Part shown: positions 24,901 to 37,641 of the stretch, one piece after another
Layout: every line of letters begins with the position of its first letter
Position numbering within the stretch: position 1 is the stretch's first letter
From: Diploscapter coronatus
Taxonomy: Eukaryota > Nematoda > Chromadorea > Rhabditida > Rhabditidae
Length of the DNA stretch: 64,000 bases
Direction: 5' to 3'
NCBI GenBank assembly: GCA_964036155.1
Contig: OZ038423.1
Span: forward strand, 4,169,249 to 4,233,248
Notes under the pieces: model-generated
Database searches by the model: none
Seen by the model: the letters and a program-made list of their open reading frames with translations, nothing else
Told to the model about the DNA's origin: nothing
Made by a program: the position numbers and the translations under genes

Positions 24901-27900
24901 GTGACAGCGATGCAGATTCTAGCGAAAGCGTTTCTGCTGACATATATTTGACTATCGTACACAACCCGATTCTAAGCGGCTTCACTAATGTATTTCCGAA
25001 CATTTAAAAATATTTCTTGTGAACTTTTTATTATACATATAATTCAGATCGTGTTCAACGATACGCTACAATATCGTAATGGATGTAGCTTTTCGTGGTT
25101 CGCTAATTATCCTTGGATGTGCAAAGATCCTGGTTCGGTTTATCAACTTATTGTGAGCATTTTGAGATAATTTACAATTGACTTGCACATACTAAATGGT
25201 ATTTATTGAACTATTTCATTTGGAAACGATTTATATGAGACGAATATATTTTAAGATGCAAGCTGTATTTCCTGACAAGAATATGAGTATGACACGGACA
25301 CAGTTGCTAGCCTGTCCAGCCGGAGATTCTGGAAATTGCATGAACGGAGGAAGTCCAATTGGTGGAGATGTGGGATTTTACATTAGTTTCTCGTTTATAT
25401 TTCTGAATCTCTGAATTATCATGTTAATGAAGAACTATTATAATGATTTTAGGATAATCACTGTCTCTGCATACCTGGCTTCACGGGCCAGTGGTGTGAT
25501 GAACCAAATTGCCAAAATGGAGGTAGAGTTTGAAATAATGAAAAATCCGAAATAAGCTAGAACTAGTGAAAGCGTTATTTTCTAAAATTAGGTTCGGCAC
25601 TGCCAACTGATATTTGCCAATGCGTCAACGGCTATACTGGTCAATTTTGCGAAATTGGTATGTATTTATCACGCATGACTTTTCGAAAGTACAATTTTTA
25701 GCTCCACCAAACATGACCTGCAGTAATAGTCCATCACTTCCTGACTTCAGCGCCGAGCTCACATCATTAATCATTGTTATAGATCAACAAGTATATGATG
25801 ATGAATCGACGGATGAACTCCTCAAACAAACAAATCTTAATTTCCCCGGATCACAAATTGCTGTTGTTCAATGTGAGCATTTGCCTTTTTCATGGAAATT
25901 ATGATTGTTTTTAAGATGGTGATGGCTTCTATCCAAAGTTGGTTTTATCAACGACGAATATCAACCTTTTGAAGGATGCAGTCAACGCCCCTGCTAATTT
26001 GACCGCAATTCCTACGCCTCCACCCCCAACTGTTTCCACGACAACAAATGTTCCAACAACGACTTCATACCCACCTGTCTATACATTGAACTACGCTAGT
26101 CCATATCCCGCTCTGGGTCTAGCAATTGACAGCATTGTAAGATCACTTATGCAGCAAGTCTAAAAAATTCGTCTCCATATTGAGGTCGGAGATCGTGCGT
26201 TGATTGTTCTCGTTGCGTCGGACACAACGAATTCACCGGTCGACCCCAACCTAATCAACAAACTTTCTGCATCGCGCGTTGAACTTCGAATATTCACTCT
26301 AAATGGCGACAACCAGTGTCCTTTCACAAATCTTCTAGCAACTTTGGGTAATGGAATACCATTCACGGCGGACAATACAAAAATGTTTGATAGCGTAAGT
26401 CAGAGAAGGCAAGTGTCTAAATCATTAGTATTTTTGTTTTAGTACTTCAATAGTTATATTATGGCATTGTTCGCTGCGAATCCACCGACGGTGCTTAAAT
26501 CACGATCAATTCTTAACGTCTATGAAACAATTGGAGTTGGATGTCCTTACAGCAACACATTGATAATCAAAAATGATCCCGAGCAAACTACCGATAATGA
26601 TATCATTACACTAATTATTCATACAAGAAACATTGATTTCGATAAACTACCAGATGATTGCAATTCACCTCTACAAGTGGGCGATAGTACAGGTTCAAGG
26701 ATTGTGCTTTGCAGTTTGACTAGTCCATCTGGTGAGTACTTATTTAGGAACATTAACAACTTGTAAAAAATTAGTATGTTTCAAGTAAAAGAAATTATGA
26801 ATTTAGAAACCACGTTGGAGATTAACTCAACGAATTGTAATGCCAATTTCTCTGGATATTCCGTTGAAAAGTTGAACTATATTCATGTAAGACTATTCAT
26901 TTATATTCCTTCAAATTCGGTCGTTATAGACTGCTTACGGCTTCAAATACGGCGGTGATTATTCGAATGAGAATCTGAATCTCGGTCTTGGTCAGGGTGA
27001 AAATACGATGCATATTACTTCGGAATATAGTCCAGAAGCGACAAATGTTCGAGAAATGCCTGGAGTAGTTCTCAGGTAATCAATCTCTTTCATAAATTGT
27101 TTATTGTGCTAAACCGTTGCAAATTTTATCAATAGAATGTGAATTTACGACAAAATGTTCGTTTAGAGAAATTCTATACAACGGCTCTCTGAATGACGCA
27201 ATTGTAATACCTTCAACAAAGAAGACGAGTAGCTGCACATATTCATACTACACGCCAAGCATATCATGTGGCTCTGGTACAATTGGATATCAAGCACAGG
27301 TTTATTATTTTATTTTATTCTATAACTAAAGAAATATTTGAATAGATTCTAACTCAATCAGCCGCCGATCAAGTAACTCGGCAGCAGCAGGTCGTTCTCG
27401 CATGTGCCAATGCCAATAGTGCCGTTCTTCTGAACACAAGTGAGTGAATGATGAAACAAGTTAAAAATATTACAAAAAAAACATCTACAGCTTTCTGCGT
27501 TCATGGAAGTTCCGATGAAAATGGACTATGTGTGTGCGACAATGGCTGGGAGGGAGTCGATTGCTCGCAGCCAATTTGTCAGAACTATGGCGTTCGCCAT
27601 GCGCACGCATGCAACTGCAAGAACTTCGAGACAGGATTTGATTGCTCGAGTAAGTGTGATCGAAATTCGCTATAATTTATGCTTATGCACCTATAATTCA
27701 ACTATATGTAATGCTTTCAACCATTCAGATGGCTACCTTGTACCCACAACAATGGCCCCGCCACCGACTCCTGCTCCTGGAACTCGAGCCTTCGCATTCA
27801 TCGTCGATGTAGCTGGAAGCGAAAGTGTGGTGTTCAATACGATTATGGTATGCAACAATTAGTAAATCATTTTCAGTATAAAATTTCATTTTAAGGACTC

Positions 27901-30778
27901 TATAATTCATTTCTGTGAGCGATATCAGTCGCAAAGTGTCATTATGATGACAGTTGGTAATGATGGCAATAACGCATCTGACTTCGCACCGCTAAATATG
28001 ACCGATCTGAGTAACCAATTGAAATTTTTCGCTACGAAAAGGAGAACTTCTTTTAATATTCCGACTATGCTGGATAAGTATGATTTTCCGTAGCATGATC
28101 TTATTTTATCTAGTAGACATTAATATATTATTTTAGGACGTTTAACACCATATTAGAGAAAGTTGAATTAGCTAGGAAGTCTGGATTCGTTATTCGTAGA
28201 GACTTTACTGGCCAATTTAACAACATATTCTATGTAACGGAAGTCGTGTAAGTGTTATCTTACTCAAGGACGCCTTTCGATAATATTGTATCGTTTAGAG
28301 GAAATTTGACAGATAATACAGTGCTTACTAGCCTATCAAGCCCTCCTAATGATTTTCGACTCGTGTATGAAGTTTCACTTAAATATTGTCACTACTAATG
28401 ATTTGTAATTTTAGGTCAGTGGGAATATATCGCTATTATTACAATATTTCGCAGGAAGTTATTGAAGAATTACATAACTTATCACCTACACATTATTATT
28501 GGGTTGGTTAATTAAAATATACATATTTATTTATTAGTAGTAAAAGATGAGATTAAAGTTTTTTTTTTCAAAATAATTCCTGAACAAAATGTATAACGCT
28601 TTATAAATGCCCTGATTCATACTGTTAGAACGTTGACGATATTTTTTTTTTTTTATAAATTGAATAATTCAAATCATCCCATAAAATAATAAGTTGATTT
28701 AGGCAAATAATTGGACGACCGCTGTTGAATTCATGTCTACTAGTTCGAAAGCCGCTCCTGATTATACAATCGCGCCATCTTGTATGCTATTTCTCGAATA
28801 TCTATAAGCTTAATTCAATACATTCATTCTTTACGACAATCAGATAATCATTGAATTACATTTAGCTCATACTCCGTCCTGTGTCATAGATGCGGACGTT
28901 AATGTAATGTTGGTAGTAGAACTTAAAAATACATCCAATTATGATGCTGATATGCTGCGAGCGCAAAAAGTAACTTTGACTCAAAATTATTGACTTTGAG
29001 GCAAAGAAAAACGTTATTTCAGTTGCAAGAGTTTGTGCTACTATTCATGACAGACTTTAATCTCGGATGGTCAATTGGATGTCCTACTGATCAAACTGAT
29101 ACATGTATAGGTCAGCAATAGTCATTTAAAAAAAAATTTCATTCGAAATCTAGAAATTCTAAAGAAGAAGGGAGAAAGAATGAATTATGCAAGTTTCTCT
29201 TTTTTCATGTGCTATTTCTCCTTTTTTAACACACTGAAAATTAACTGTATCACTTGTTACCTCTCAGGTTTAGGATCAAACAAAAATTTATTACGCTGAT
29301 CATCTGAATGACGTTCCACATCATTTTTAAAAGTGGAAAATTTAAATTCAGCATTTTACATTTACAGGATACAGCTATCTTGCTGGACTCGGTTATAATG
29401 CTGACATTCCAAAGCCTCCAAGCTTCTGCAGCTCGACGCAATATATGGCAACCGGTCTTATCGCTCAAATAAAGGCGACGTCAAGGTGGCTTGCTACATC
29501 TGCTGATTTTAGCACGTATGCTTTATCTATTAAAATGCTCATCAATGAAAATATTGCTTCATGTGAAAAGAAAACCATTAGTTAAACTAACTTTATTTAC
29601 TTCTTTCACCTTCTTTAAAAACGAATTAATTTTGTAGAGGACTAGCGAGTGAAAAAGTCAAACAAAAGTAAAAATAATAGGAGAAATTTACTCTATTATC
29701 ATGTTAAATGGTAAATGAATAATCTTAAATGGAAATTTTAGCTCGAATAATTTGACCAAATCAGATAGATATGTGTGAAAAGTGTTAAAATTAAATGATA
29801 AAACAATTATTTAATTGCATAAAATAGAGCAAAATCCAAGTTCATTTTATCGCAATAGGTCTTATATATAGAATTACAATAAAAATAAATTTAGGCTTAA
29901 GACTTTGAAAGGATATCTAACTTCCACTAGAGATGACAGATGTGTAAGGGAGAACGCTACGGGAACTGATCATTTTGTTATATGGTTTCCAGCTGAATCG
30001 TATGAATTTTAAATTTAATCTGTAAATATTTTATTCTATGTATTAAGTACTACTAATGATTCTGACTTATATGATAGCCTCACAACAAGTAATGCTGACA
30101 TGTATTATCACATGATAATTCCACAAGGATTTCGTCCTGAGAATACTGTAAATCGAAATTGATTTAAGTTTTAACATGAATTGATTATTTCAGCCGGGCG
30201 ATTTCTATAGCAAAATTGCGAATCACAGCATAAGCAAGGCGAACGAGACGAACAAGCCCTTCACAGCTCTTTTGCCGGGTTTCGAAAATATGACAGCCAC
30301 TGAAGCAGTGCAGATTGTTTGGACGGAGTTGTGCAAGTAAGATATTTATTTATTTAAATACTGTGAATTTTGGACAAATGAAATACCTATCGATGCTAAC
30401 CATTTTTAAAAGAAATTCAAATTTCAAAACAAAAAAAAACTAGAATGTATAAGAAAGGAAGTTATATGATTTTCTTTGAATGATCGAATTTTTTGATCAG
30501 CAGGAATATAGTTCGAACTCAATTTGCAGTTTCTTTACATCTGAGTTCGAGTATAAATTGATTGCAATTCCAGCAACCTTAGTCCAATTTCTATCGCTTC
30601 GATAAACTACTTACTGAAAAAGTGAAATTGGAAAAAGAAATTTAGGTTCCAAAATATCATTCCTCCAGATGCGACAGCGTTGCCGCCTGTCTCAGGTGCT
30701 TCGATGTTTGAAAACCTGTGGAGTCTCTTCCAGAGCTCAGATTCAGAAGATCCTAAAACACCGGAAGAAGAATTGTGA
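18928..30778 (+). CDS. Giant secreted EGF/VWA-like protein, IRG-7-type
   Basis: One long gene of roughly 30 or more exons. ATG at 18928 follows TTTAGA and opens a signal peptide (MRLSIFRYAFCVVWITWISA). Exons I placed with phase agreement: 18928-19051, 19531-19728, 19801-19997, 20038-20205, 20263-20358, 20403-20583, 20680-20707, 21336 to about 21500, 21710-21858, 22160-22321, 22407-22464, and at the end 30194-30336 and 30646-30778. Cys-rich EGF-like modules lie at 19545-19728 (CICPAGFLGINCE), 25300-25660 (CLCIPGFTGQWCD, CQCVNGYTGQFCE) and 27490-27650 (CVCDNGWEGVDCS). VWA-like alpha/beta stretches occur at about 19801-20583, 23450-24180, 25700-26440, 27750-28250 and 28870-29520. A Thr/Pro-rich linker sits near 26010-26080. 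Such domain order is typical of nematode IRG-7-like proteins, extracellular factors linked to intestinal immunity in C. elegans; that assignment is inference. Junctions near 21500-21700, 22465-22670 and 23190-23450 remain unsettled, so a splice error or break there is not excluded. Confidence 0.75.
20708..21335. other. Long intron (628 nt) with a hairpin
   Basis: Joining 20680-20707 to the exon at 21336 gives a continuous phase (...YKGSRV then VINQIFG...). The intron between is about ten times the usual length for this gene and carries the perfect inverted repeat listed separately. The extra length may come from an inserted element. Confidence 0.45.
21221..21275. repeat. Perfect 16-bp inverted repeat
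   Basis: GTCATTGCGCACAAAA at 21221-21236 is the exact reverse complement of 21260-21275. A third copy, ATTGCGCACAAA, lies between them at 21244-21255 and pairs with the same right arm with only a four-T loop. It could be a decayed terminal repeat or a hairpin within the intron. Confidence 0.7.
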
Positions 30779-31228
30779 TTTCTTCAGTAGTAAATTATCG
30801 TTGGTTTCCAAAATTTTAATGTTTTTGTTGAGCTAATAGATTTGGAAATCAACGATAATCGATATTCGATGCACAATCAACATAATTTGTCTGTGACTGA
30901 GAACAAAGTTTTGTTTGTCCATAAAGCTTTAATTTCATCTATTTGTTTTTGATATGGTAAAACATTTCAATTAGACGAAAATAGTCTGCGATAAGTTTAT
31001 TTGATTTGAAAAGATAGCTTAGAAAAATATGACTTGGAACTATGGTTCATGATTCTGAAAGTTGTATTTCTCGAATTCTCTGGAATTATTATTTCAAAAA
31101 CAAGACGTAAAACTCAATTACTGGGCTGAGATAAGATCTCTGGGTCAAAGTGAGAATAGGCCGAGGGTTCAAGGGAACAATTTGAGGCCTAGATTTCATT
31201 AATCGCCTTGCTTTCCTATAAATTCGAG
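30779..31228. other. Intergenic, 450 bp
   Basis: AT-rich spacer between the EGF/VWA-like gene and the small secreted protein gene, both on plus. No AATAAA was seen close to the upstream stop. Spacing is longer than a typical nematode operon gap. Confidence 0.4.
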
Positions 31229-31846
31229 ATGAGAATCTTATTATTGACGATTTTGCTTTCACTATTCAATTATTCAGTCCAGGAATGGCCCTGCAACGTC
31301 TGGGTCAAATTCAGGAATAAATCGATGCAGAAGGTGGACATATTTTTCAAAATTTCGATTTTTTTGTTGTAATTTTAGGTAAAGGCCCAATTATTTGTAC
31401 CGTCACTGAATACAAAGTCGGATCAGATAGTATTTGAGGCGGATAGCAGCGGAAAGAAAGTCAAGGTTATTTGTGACTTTAAATTATTGGAAGTTGATTT
31501 AAAATTTGTAGATTCATGGCGACAATTGCTTAGAAAAGTCGTGGCTAGTAAGGACTTGGAAATGGGAAAAAAGCAGAATGGGCGACTATTGGGAAGAAGC
31601 TGAGGAAATGAACGCTAAGATTACTGGAAACGGCTATATTGAGTAAGGTTTTCATAGTTTGTATTCGATATCTTCCCGAAATTTCACTTTTGAATAATCT
31701 TGTCATCGCTTGACAGCTTCACTTTCCAAGGCACTAAAAATTGTCTATAATCCGCTTTCAGAATCCACATTACGTCGGATCTGAAACCGATAGTCGCTGA
31801 GAAGAAGGGGGTCGCGTGCATCGGTATTGACTGTGGAATCACTTGA
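31229..31846 (+). CDS. Small secreted protein, nematode-type
   Basis: Four exons (31229-31333, 31379-31465, 31512-31642, 31762-31846) encode 135 aa. ATG starts a clear signal peptide (MRILLLTILLSLFNYSVQ), after which the mature chain begins EWPCNVWVKF. Cysteines lie in PCNVW, GDNCLEKSW, VACIG and DCGIT. The pattern C-x-V near the start, NC...W-x-V-x-T in the middle, AKITGNGYIE and SDLKP near the end resembles a family of small secreted beta-rich nematode proteins of unknown function. I recall the pattern but cannot name the family with certainty. It lies 450 bp after another secreted protein gene. A poly(A) signal follows at 31938-31943. Confidence 0.85.
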
Positions 31847-31937
31847 ATCGTTTTAACCGAAGAAGTTTATGAAGCGTAAAAAAATATATATAAAACATAA
31901 CAATTAATTGAAAAAAAAACAAAACAAAAAATCAATC

Positions 31938-31943
31938 AATAAA
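31938..31943 (+). terminator. Poly(A) signal AATAAA
   Basis: AATAAA stands 92 nt after the stop codon of the small secreted protein gene, inside an A-rich stretch. This is the likely cleavage/polyadenylation signal for that transcript. Confidence 0.5.
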
Positions 31944-34900
31944 TGAGTGCAGTTGTGTAGGTTTTCTATTTTAATTTTTATATATGGAATTCACCATCTA
32001 ATGCATGTTCTACTAAATGGAAGATAGCAACCAAAATTTAAATTGGAACAAAGTTTGACATATAAAAATAGCAATTCTCTCAGCATTTTTTCAGTTCTCT
32101 TCCAATTTGTACTGTTTACTAGCTATCTTCTCCAACGCAGTAGCAAATTTGTATCTCTTCAATAAATTATTCTGTTGAATTTTCATTTTTAAAACAATCG
32201 ACACTCAAAATCCCCCATTGGTTCATTCTTTCAATATTCCCTGTCCAGGTTGAACTATTCGCTCACTTCCTGTCCTTTCTATTCAGCATAATGTTGGAAC
32301 TTTCAAGGAAAAGATTGATTCAATGTATTCCATACTTAAAAATGTCATCCTAAATCTCATTGATCATATATTTTCAATGTCCCCCACACAAATTGCACTG
32401 TTCACTCACTTCCTGTCTTCTCCATTTCAGCAACGAATCTTCTTCTTCATTGCGCATCTTCTGCATCTTCCCTCTGCACTCGTTTTGTTGTTTTTGTTTA
32501 GCTAGCAGATTATCGCTGTTCGACTGTTCGAATGACGAGAAGCAGAGGCGACAAAGGGAAAAGGAATTGAGGGACAGAATTACAGAACTAGTGAGAATGA
32601 GATGGAGAAGAAATGATACTTTAAATGAAGCTGACATGATACGAAATTGGTCATCGTGTTGAAATCTGAAATGGGAAAAATTGTGCTTCTACTCCGAAAC
32701 TTTTATAATCGATTTCAGAAATGCTAGACGACTGAAAATTTAGACTTGAGCTAGACATGTGTTAGGACTCTTTGAATTTTATTTTGTATTCTTCAGCCAT
32801 CTTCTAGCGTCACCGACTAGTTTGATTCGGTTGTGATAAAATTACGCACTTTAAAAATTGAAGAAAACCTTCGTTATGATTATTCCATCAAAGCTCATAG
32901 TTATATCCAAGAATTTAAGATTCGTAAACTCTTTATCCCGTACTAAAATATACCGCATTTTCGATCTTTTCTCAAATAACCAAATGATAGTACGATTTGT
33001 TCAATTCTCATATTTTGGGCTCATTTCAAGCCTGTCTCATCGAATCGAATCCTGTAGGTATCAATTTGCATCCTACGCCCATTCTCTGTCCATTTTCCCG
33101 TTTCCAAGCCCGTTAACCTCCCCATCATCTCCTTCATCTCTCCATCGCATGCAGCTCCTCATCAATTTTCCTGTTGATTTCCCCGATTTCCCACTCTTTT
33201 CTCATCTCGATTTCATAGCTCATTGACTCGTCCAAATGCGTGCGTTCAAAGGGCCGATCATAGCCACAAATTTGCGGCAATTGTTCCTTAAATTGTTGTT
33301 CAAGAAGGACGTATTTCGAAAGGAATAAAATAGGATCCGGAAAATCGCGTGATATTGTAAAATAAATTTTTCTTTAGCATATTCGTCTTCAAGTGCTAGG
33401 ATCAAGTTATATCCCAGCCATAGATTTCAGTTGGAATAAACTTGAGATGTCGAATATTTTTTCTCACATATCCATAGATTAACTTGGCATAAATCAATTT
33501 GTTAAAAATAAGCATTTTCCTAATTTAGCAGATTATTTTCGAGAAAAATAGTGAATTTACCGTCGAATTACTCTCTAAATTATTTTCGTCTGTTCGAGTG
33601 TCAATGATGCGCCTCTTTGTATAGCTCTATTGCCCTATTGTGCTGGGGAATTAGCTTTAGCGGTGTCGTTTTCGGGTTTTCGGTTGCAAATAGAACTCTT
33701 CTGCCCTTTCTTCTCCCGCAGTCAATCGCCCCATTTCGCTGTCTGCTCTGTCTGGCTACAGTACCCTTTTCTTCTTCTTCTCCAATACAGTGCGTTGAGG
33801 AGTGCGTAATGTACACATGTTTGAGATGCTTAGCACAGGGCTGCAAAGGAAGCGATGTGGAGATGGCTTTGTACGAAAGGATAATCTAGCGAGCATTTGA
33901 GTTGCAAAAAGACTATGATGTGAAGGAGTAATAGTTTTGGGGGAAAGATATGATGATCTTCATTAGATAAAAAATGATCTTCACCAATATCTTATTACAA
34001 AAATATAAACTTTTTCAACCATAAATTTATCAGTTTGTATATTGAGCAAATTTAAAATTAGCATCTTTTAGGATCGTGAATAAGAATTTGCCAAAAAATG
34101 TTGGCTGTTTTGAACATTTTTTAAGATTTAGAGAATAATATTGCAAATCAATGTCATTGACAATTTGAATATTCCTCTCTACTTCGTTTCTCAACTAATC
34201 ATGTTCATTCAATTCGATTTGTCATCTAAACAATGTCAACCTGCCTCACTCCTTTCATCTCTAGTTCTCATTCTAATTTTCTCCTTCATTTTCCTCTTTC
34301 AGTGTCATTGCATTTGTCTGTTGATTAACTTTTTCAGAGGCCGTGAGAATATGAAAGGAACAGTTTCTGAGGATGAAAAAGTTGAAATTCATTAGGATGG
34401 AAAGTGATTCAAATGCAACTGATTGGAAGACAAATGAAGAACATCTGTAATAGTCTTTGTTAACAAATGCCTCAGAAAATAATGTGTTGTTTGATGAAAA
34501 GAGGTGATTCCCATTTGAAAAGAACTATGAAACGACGGAGTATGCAATGACGGAGTGATTTTTGTCAAATGACACAATGCCTTTTTGAAGACTCGAGAAA
34601 TAGTCTATCATTACGAAAAAATCACTGTCAAATGTAACTATCTGGAAACTGTTTTACCTGTTCATATGCTATAAGCTTTCCCAAGTATTCTATGGTAAAA
34701 CATGAATTATTTATGATGATCAATTAAAATAATACTGTAAGCATAAATTGGAATATTGTATAGAGCCGACCAAAATAGGACTGCGAAAGAAACACCGAAA
34801 TGTCATGACAAATCACAATGCAGCTTTGAATATACACAAATGTAAGAGGATGTGATATATCATTTGAAGAAAATGCTAATTCAGGACTAGTTTTCAGATC

Positions 34901-35224
34901 GAAACAAATTTGAATGATAAATGGCACGATAAATATTCACTTGATTTTGATGATAGAAGTTCGATAAATAAATTAGGAAGGAAGGAGTTGCGCTGAGGAT
35001 AATTCAGAAACCTCGTAACTTCAAAATTTAGAGAGATAGAACGCAAAAGTTAGACAACGATTTTGATGTTAAGTCTCTCCTAATCTTGTTATATTTTATC
35101 GAGCCTCGAGGCTGCAAGATTTCCGAATACCTTGTTGAGCAGGAGTGGCAAAGGAAGCCCAAGAATAGTTAGATAAAGTCAAGGTTTCGGAGATATGATG
35201 ATAAATTAATGAATGATTATTACT
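31944..35224. other. 3.3 kb without a recognised gene
   Basis: It lies between the small secreted protein gene (plus) and the EMX-like gene (minus), which converge here. Short pyrimidine-rich, loosely repeated blocks occur at 32080-32480 and others at 33050-33210 and 34180-34350. Open frames found are low in complexity and lack splice support. Confidence 0.45.
32095..32460. repeat. Loose direct repeats with a CTTCCTGTC core
   Basis: Similar blocks recur at about 32095-32160, 32235-32300 and 32375-32440. Each has an AATT/GAACT...TGTTCACT-like stretch, then TCACTTCCTGTC in the second and third blocks, then a pyrimidine run and CAGCA/CAGTA. The copies are strongly diverged. They could be an old tandem duplication or repeated pseudo-splice acceptors. 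Confidence 0.35.
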
Positions 35225-37641
35225 TCAATTCTGTTCGTTTTGATTTGTGGAAGAAGAAGGAGACGGCGTTTCTGAAGATCGCTTCGACGAAGAATCGCCT
35301 CCTGCATTGGATGAACCATTTGCGTCAGTCTTCATGCGCTTGTGCTTCGTCCGACGGTTTTGAAGCCACACCTTCACCTTGAATTAAATTAATCAGGTGT
35401 GAAATTTCAAAAGTTATTATGATAAATGATGATGACCATGAAGAAATTATCAGCTTGTCTTAAACCAGGATTTAGCATTTGATTTTCTAATTCAAGCCAA
35501 AAATGAATATTTGCTTCGATTTTGTTTCCAAAGACTATAGAATTTTTGGTTCAACATCACTAAGCAATTTGTATAGCTGTTCTATAAAATGATGATGCTC
35601 TCGATTTCAATGTTTCATTACGAATTCACTCGGCTAGGCATCGAGTGTCTAATTTCGTGTCATTTTCATGGAAGTATCAATTAGCCGTGTCCAAACTCCC
35701 ACAGTCTACCTTCATTTCCTCTATTGGGTCTATTTACTCTATTTACCTACATATTGTCTATGTCTACGTCTTCACACTGCCTCAGTGGCTCTAGATGGGA
35801 TGTTTGCATAGATGGATATAATAGCACTTGACTGGGGATGATACACACAATCAACGGGAATTGGCTGTCGAATCAGTAGAATGAGGATGAATTGGGAGAT
35901 TGGGTTACTCAAGGTCTTGTCCAACAGAGGCTGCAGCAGAATGAGCCATTAGTTGACTAACAGTCTGCTACAAGCAGAAGGAAATGGCCTTTGTCAACTC
36001 AGGCTAATCCAAATGATGAGCGCAAATATGGGAATTAACACGAGAAACAATGAAGTTGGCGAGAATATGTCTAGGACGAGAGAAAATGGTTGGATAAAAT
36101 GCTTCTTGAGTGCCAAATTTCACAACATTTTTGACGACCGAACGCCTCCGACGATTCGAATTTTTTCCTATAGTGAACAATTGAAAAACTGTAAACCTTA
36201 TGTCATAAAGACACATGACATATTCGAGATAGAATAATGAAGAGTAGAGTACGAATTCTTTTCTTGTTCATCTTTTCAAATATTTCTTGTATCATGACGT
36301 CTTGCTGTTCACAATCTGCCATCAGTACAAGCCTAGGGAGCATTTTCGTTTGGATGAAAATAAGCTATAGGGGGAGGTAGTACGAGCGAACTCATAGTTA
36401 TGATATCGGTTCGCAACCATGCAAATTTTGATCCGTTGCAGGCTTGAAGAGACGAATTTGTTAAGAGAATATATTGAGGGTACAAGTATCAAGGGTTTTC
36501 TGGCATCGTCCTCTCTAGATCTACATCAATATAGATTTTTACTGAATTCAAAAACCGGAAATTTTCATAAGACCCATTTTTAAAAACCGCTGCTGTACCT
36601 GTGTTTCAGTGAGCCCTAATCTGCTGGCCAGTTGTTTCCTCTCCGTGCCAACAATGTAGTGATTTCCCTCGAAGGCCTTTTCCAATTGGACGAGTTGTGC
36701 AGGAGAGAAGGCTGTTCGAATTCGTTTGTTCTTCCGAAACGGCTGCAGAAACAGACCGGCTGCTACTTCTCCTGAAAACACAAATGAGATTATCGTTTTT
36801 GATTTAAAGGTTAGTTTTGTTCTGTGAAATTTCATTCTAAAATGCGCACTGTCATGATCGTTGCAGAAGGATATTTCTAGGAGTTTGATTAGAAAGTGTA
36901 AATGTATTGAAAATATCATTCTTATTTTTAAAAGTTTATTAATGTCAATTTACTGTGCTAAAATTGTCCGAAGATTCCTCCCTACCCATTTCAACTTTTT
37001 AAATCGTCAAACATTTCATCCCATTGACTTTCAAGTTATTTTTTGACTCTTGGAAAGCAAAGTAATTTTCCCGAAAATGACTCCTCTAACATGTTTTCGT
37101 CGTGCAAAAAATCTCTCGACAAAATTGTTTGAGAATCGGCGAAGTCATTGTCTCGATGATGAAAGGGAATGAAGAAGAAAGAAGAAGAGAGGAGAGACTG
37201 TTACCGTAATCTGCAGGGAGAAAGCAGCGCATCGATTGGAAGTTAGAAAAGTGTGATGGTAGTGATACAAACATTTAGAAATAAAATCTCAATAATGACT
37301 TTGGACAGGGAAATATAATCACCTATCAACTTGAAAAAGTTCTCATAGCTGTCATGCGAAATAGTGTAGGAAAAGAAATCCTATCCGACCTAACCCTACT
37401 CCACTAGCTCTACGTTATTTCGTAATACCGGCTACTTGGACACATTTTCAAATAGTTCACTTAGCTACATTTGAGTTTGTATGTAGCTGCACATGAAAGA
37501 TTTGTGCTCAACAAGTAAGAACCTACCGAAATTCGAAGCTGTCGATTGCTGCATCAATTCGAGGAGTTGCTGGTTCCAAAACCGTGTTTGATTCAGAGCC
37601 GAGTCACCCATTCCACACAGAAATGGGTTTGTTGATGCCAT
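35225..37641 (-). CDS. EMX/ems/ceh-2-type homeobox transcription factor
   Basis: Exons on minus: 37527-37641, a possible 6-nt exon 37205-37210, 36599-36771 and 35225-35377. All junction phases agree; the product is 147 or 148 aa depending on the small exon. The homeodomain begins [20 protein letters not shown] and continues [19 protein letters not shown], then TETQ|VKVW. That sequence is diagnostic for the EMX class (vertebrate [26 protein letters not shown]). An intron splits it between residues 44 and 45. Helix 3 reads [15 protein letters not shown]: residue 49 is Leu (CTT) where nearly all homeodomains have Phe; W48, N51 and R53 are intact. The C-terminus is short and Ser-rich. The first exon begins with ATG directly after an acceptor (TTTTCAG|ATGGCATCAAC), so it may be trans-spliced, or more N-terminal exons may exist; relatives are 200-250 aa. 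EMX proteins pattern anterior head and neurons, and C. elegans ceh-2 acts in the pharynx. Confidence 0.9.
37205..37210 (-). other. Candidate 6-nt microexon of the EMX-like gene
   Basis: On minus, CTTTCTCCCTGCAG|ATTACG|GTAACAG: a pyrimidine-rich acceptor and an acceptable donor bracket six bases. Its insertion between 37527-37641 and 36599-36771 keeps phase (G|AT TAC G|GA) and adds Asp-Tyr before Gly-Glu-Val. Skipping it is also in phase. Only RNA evidence can decide. Confidence 0.35.

Noticed and set aside
35953..36237. 94-codon plus-strand frame within the EMX-like gene
   Set aside because: It lies in an intron on the opposite strand, with a shadow frame on minus and no homology or splice support.
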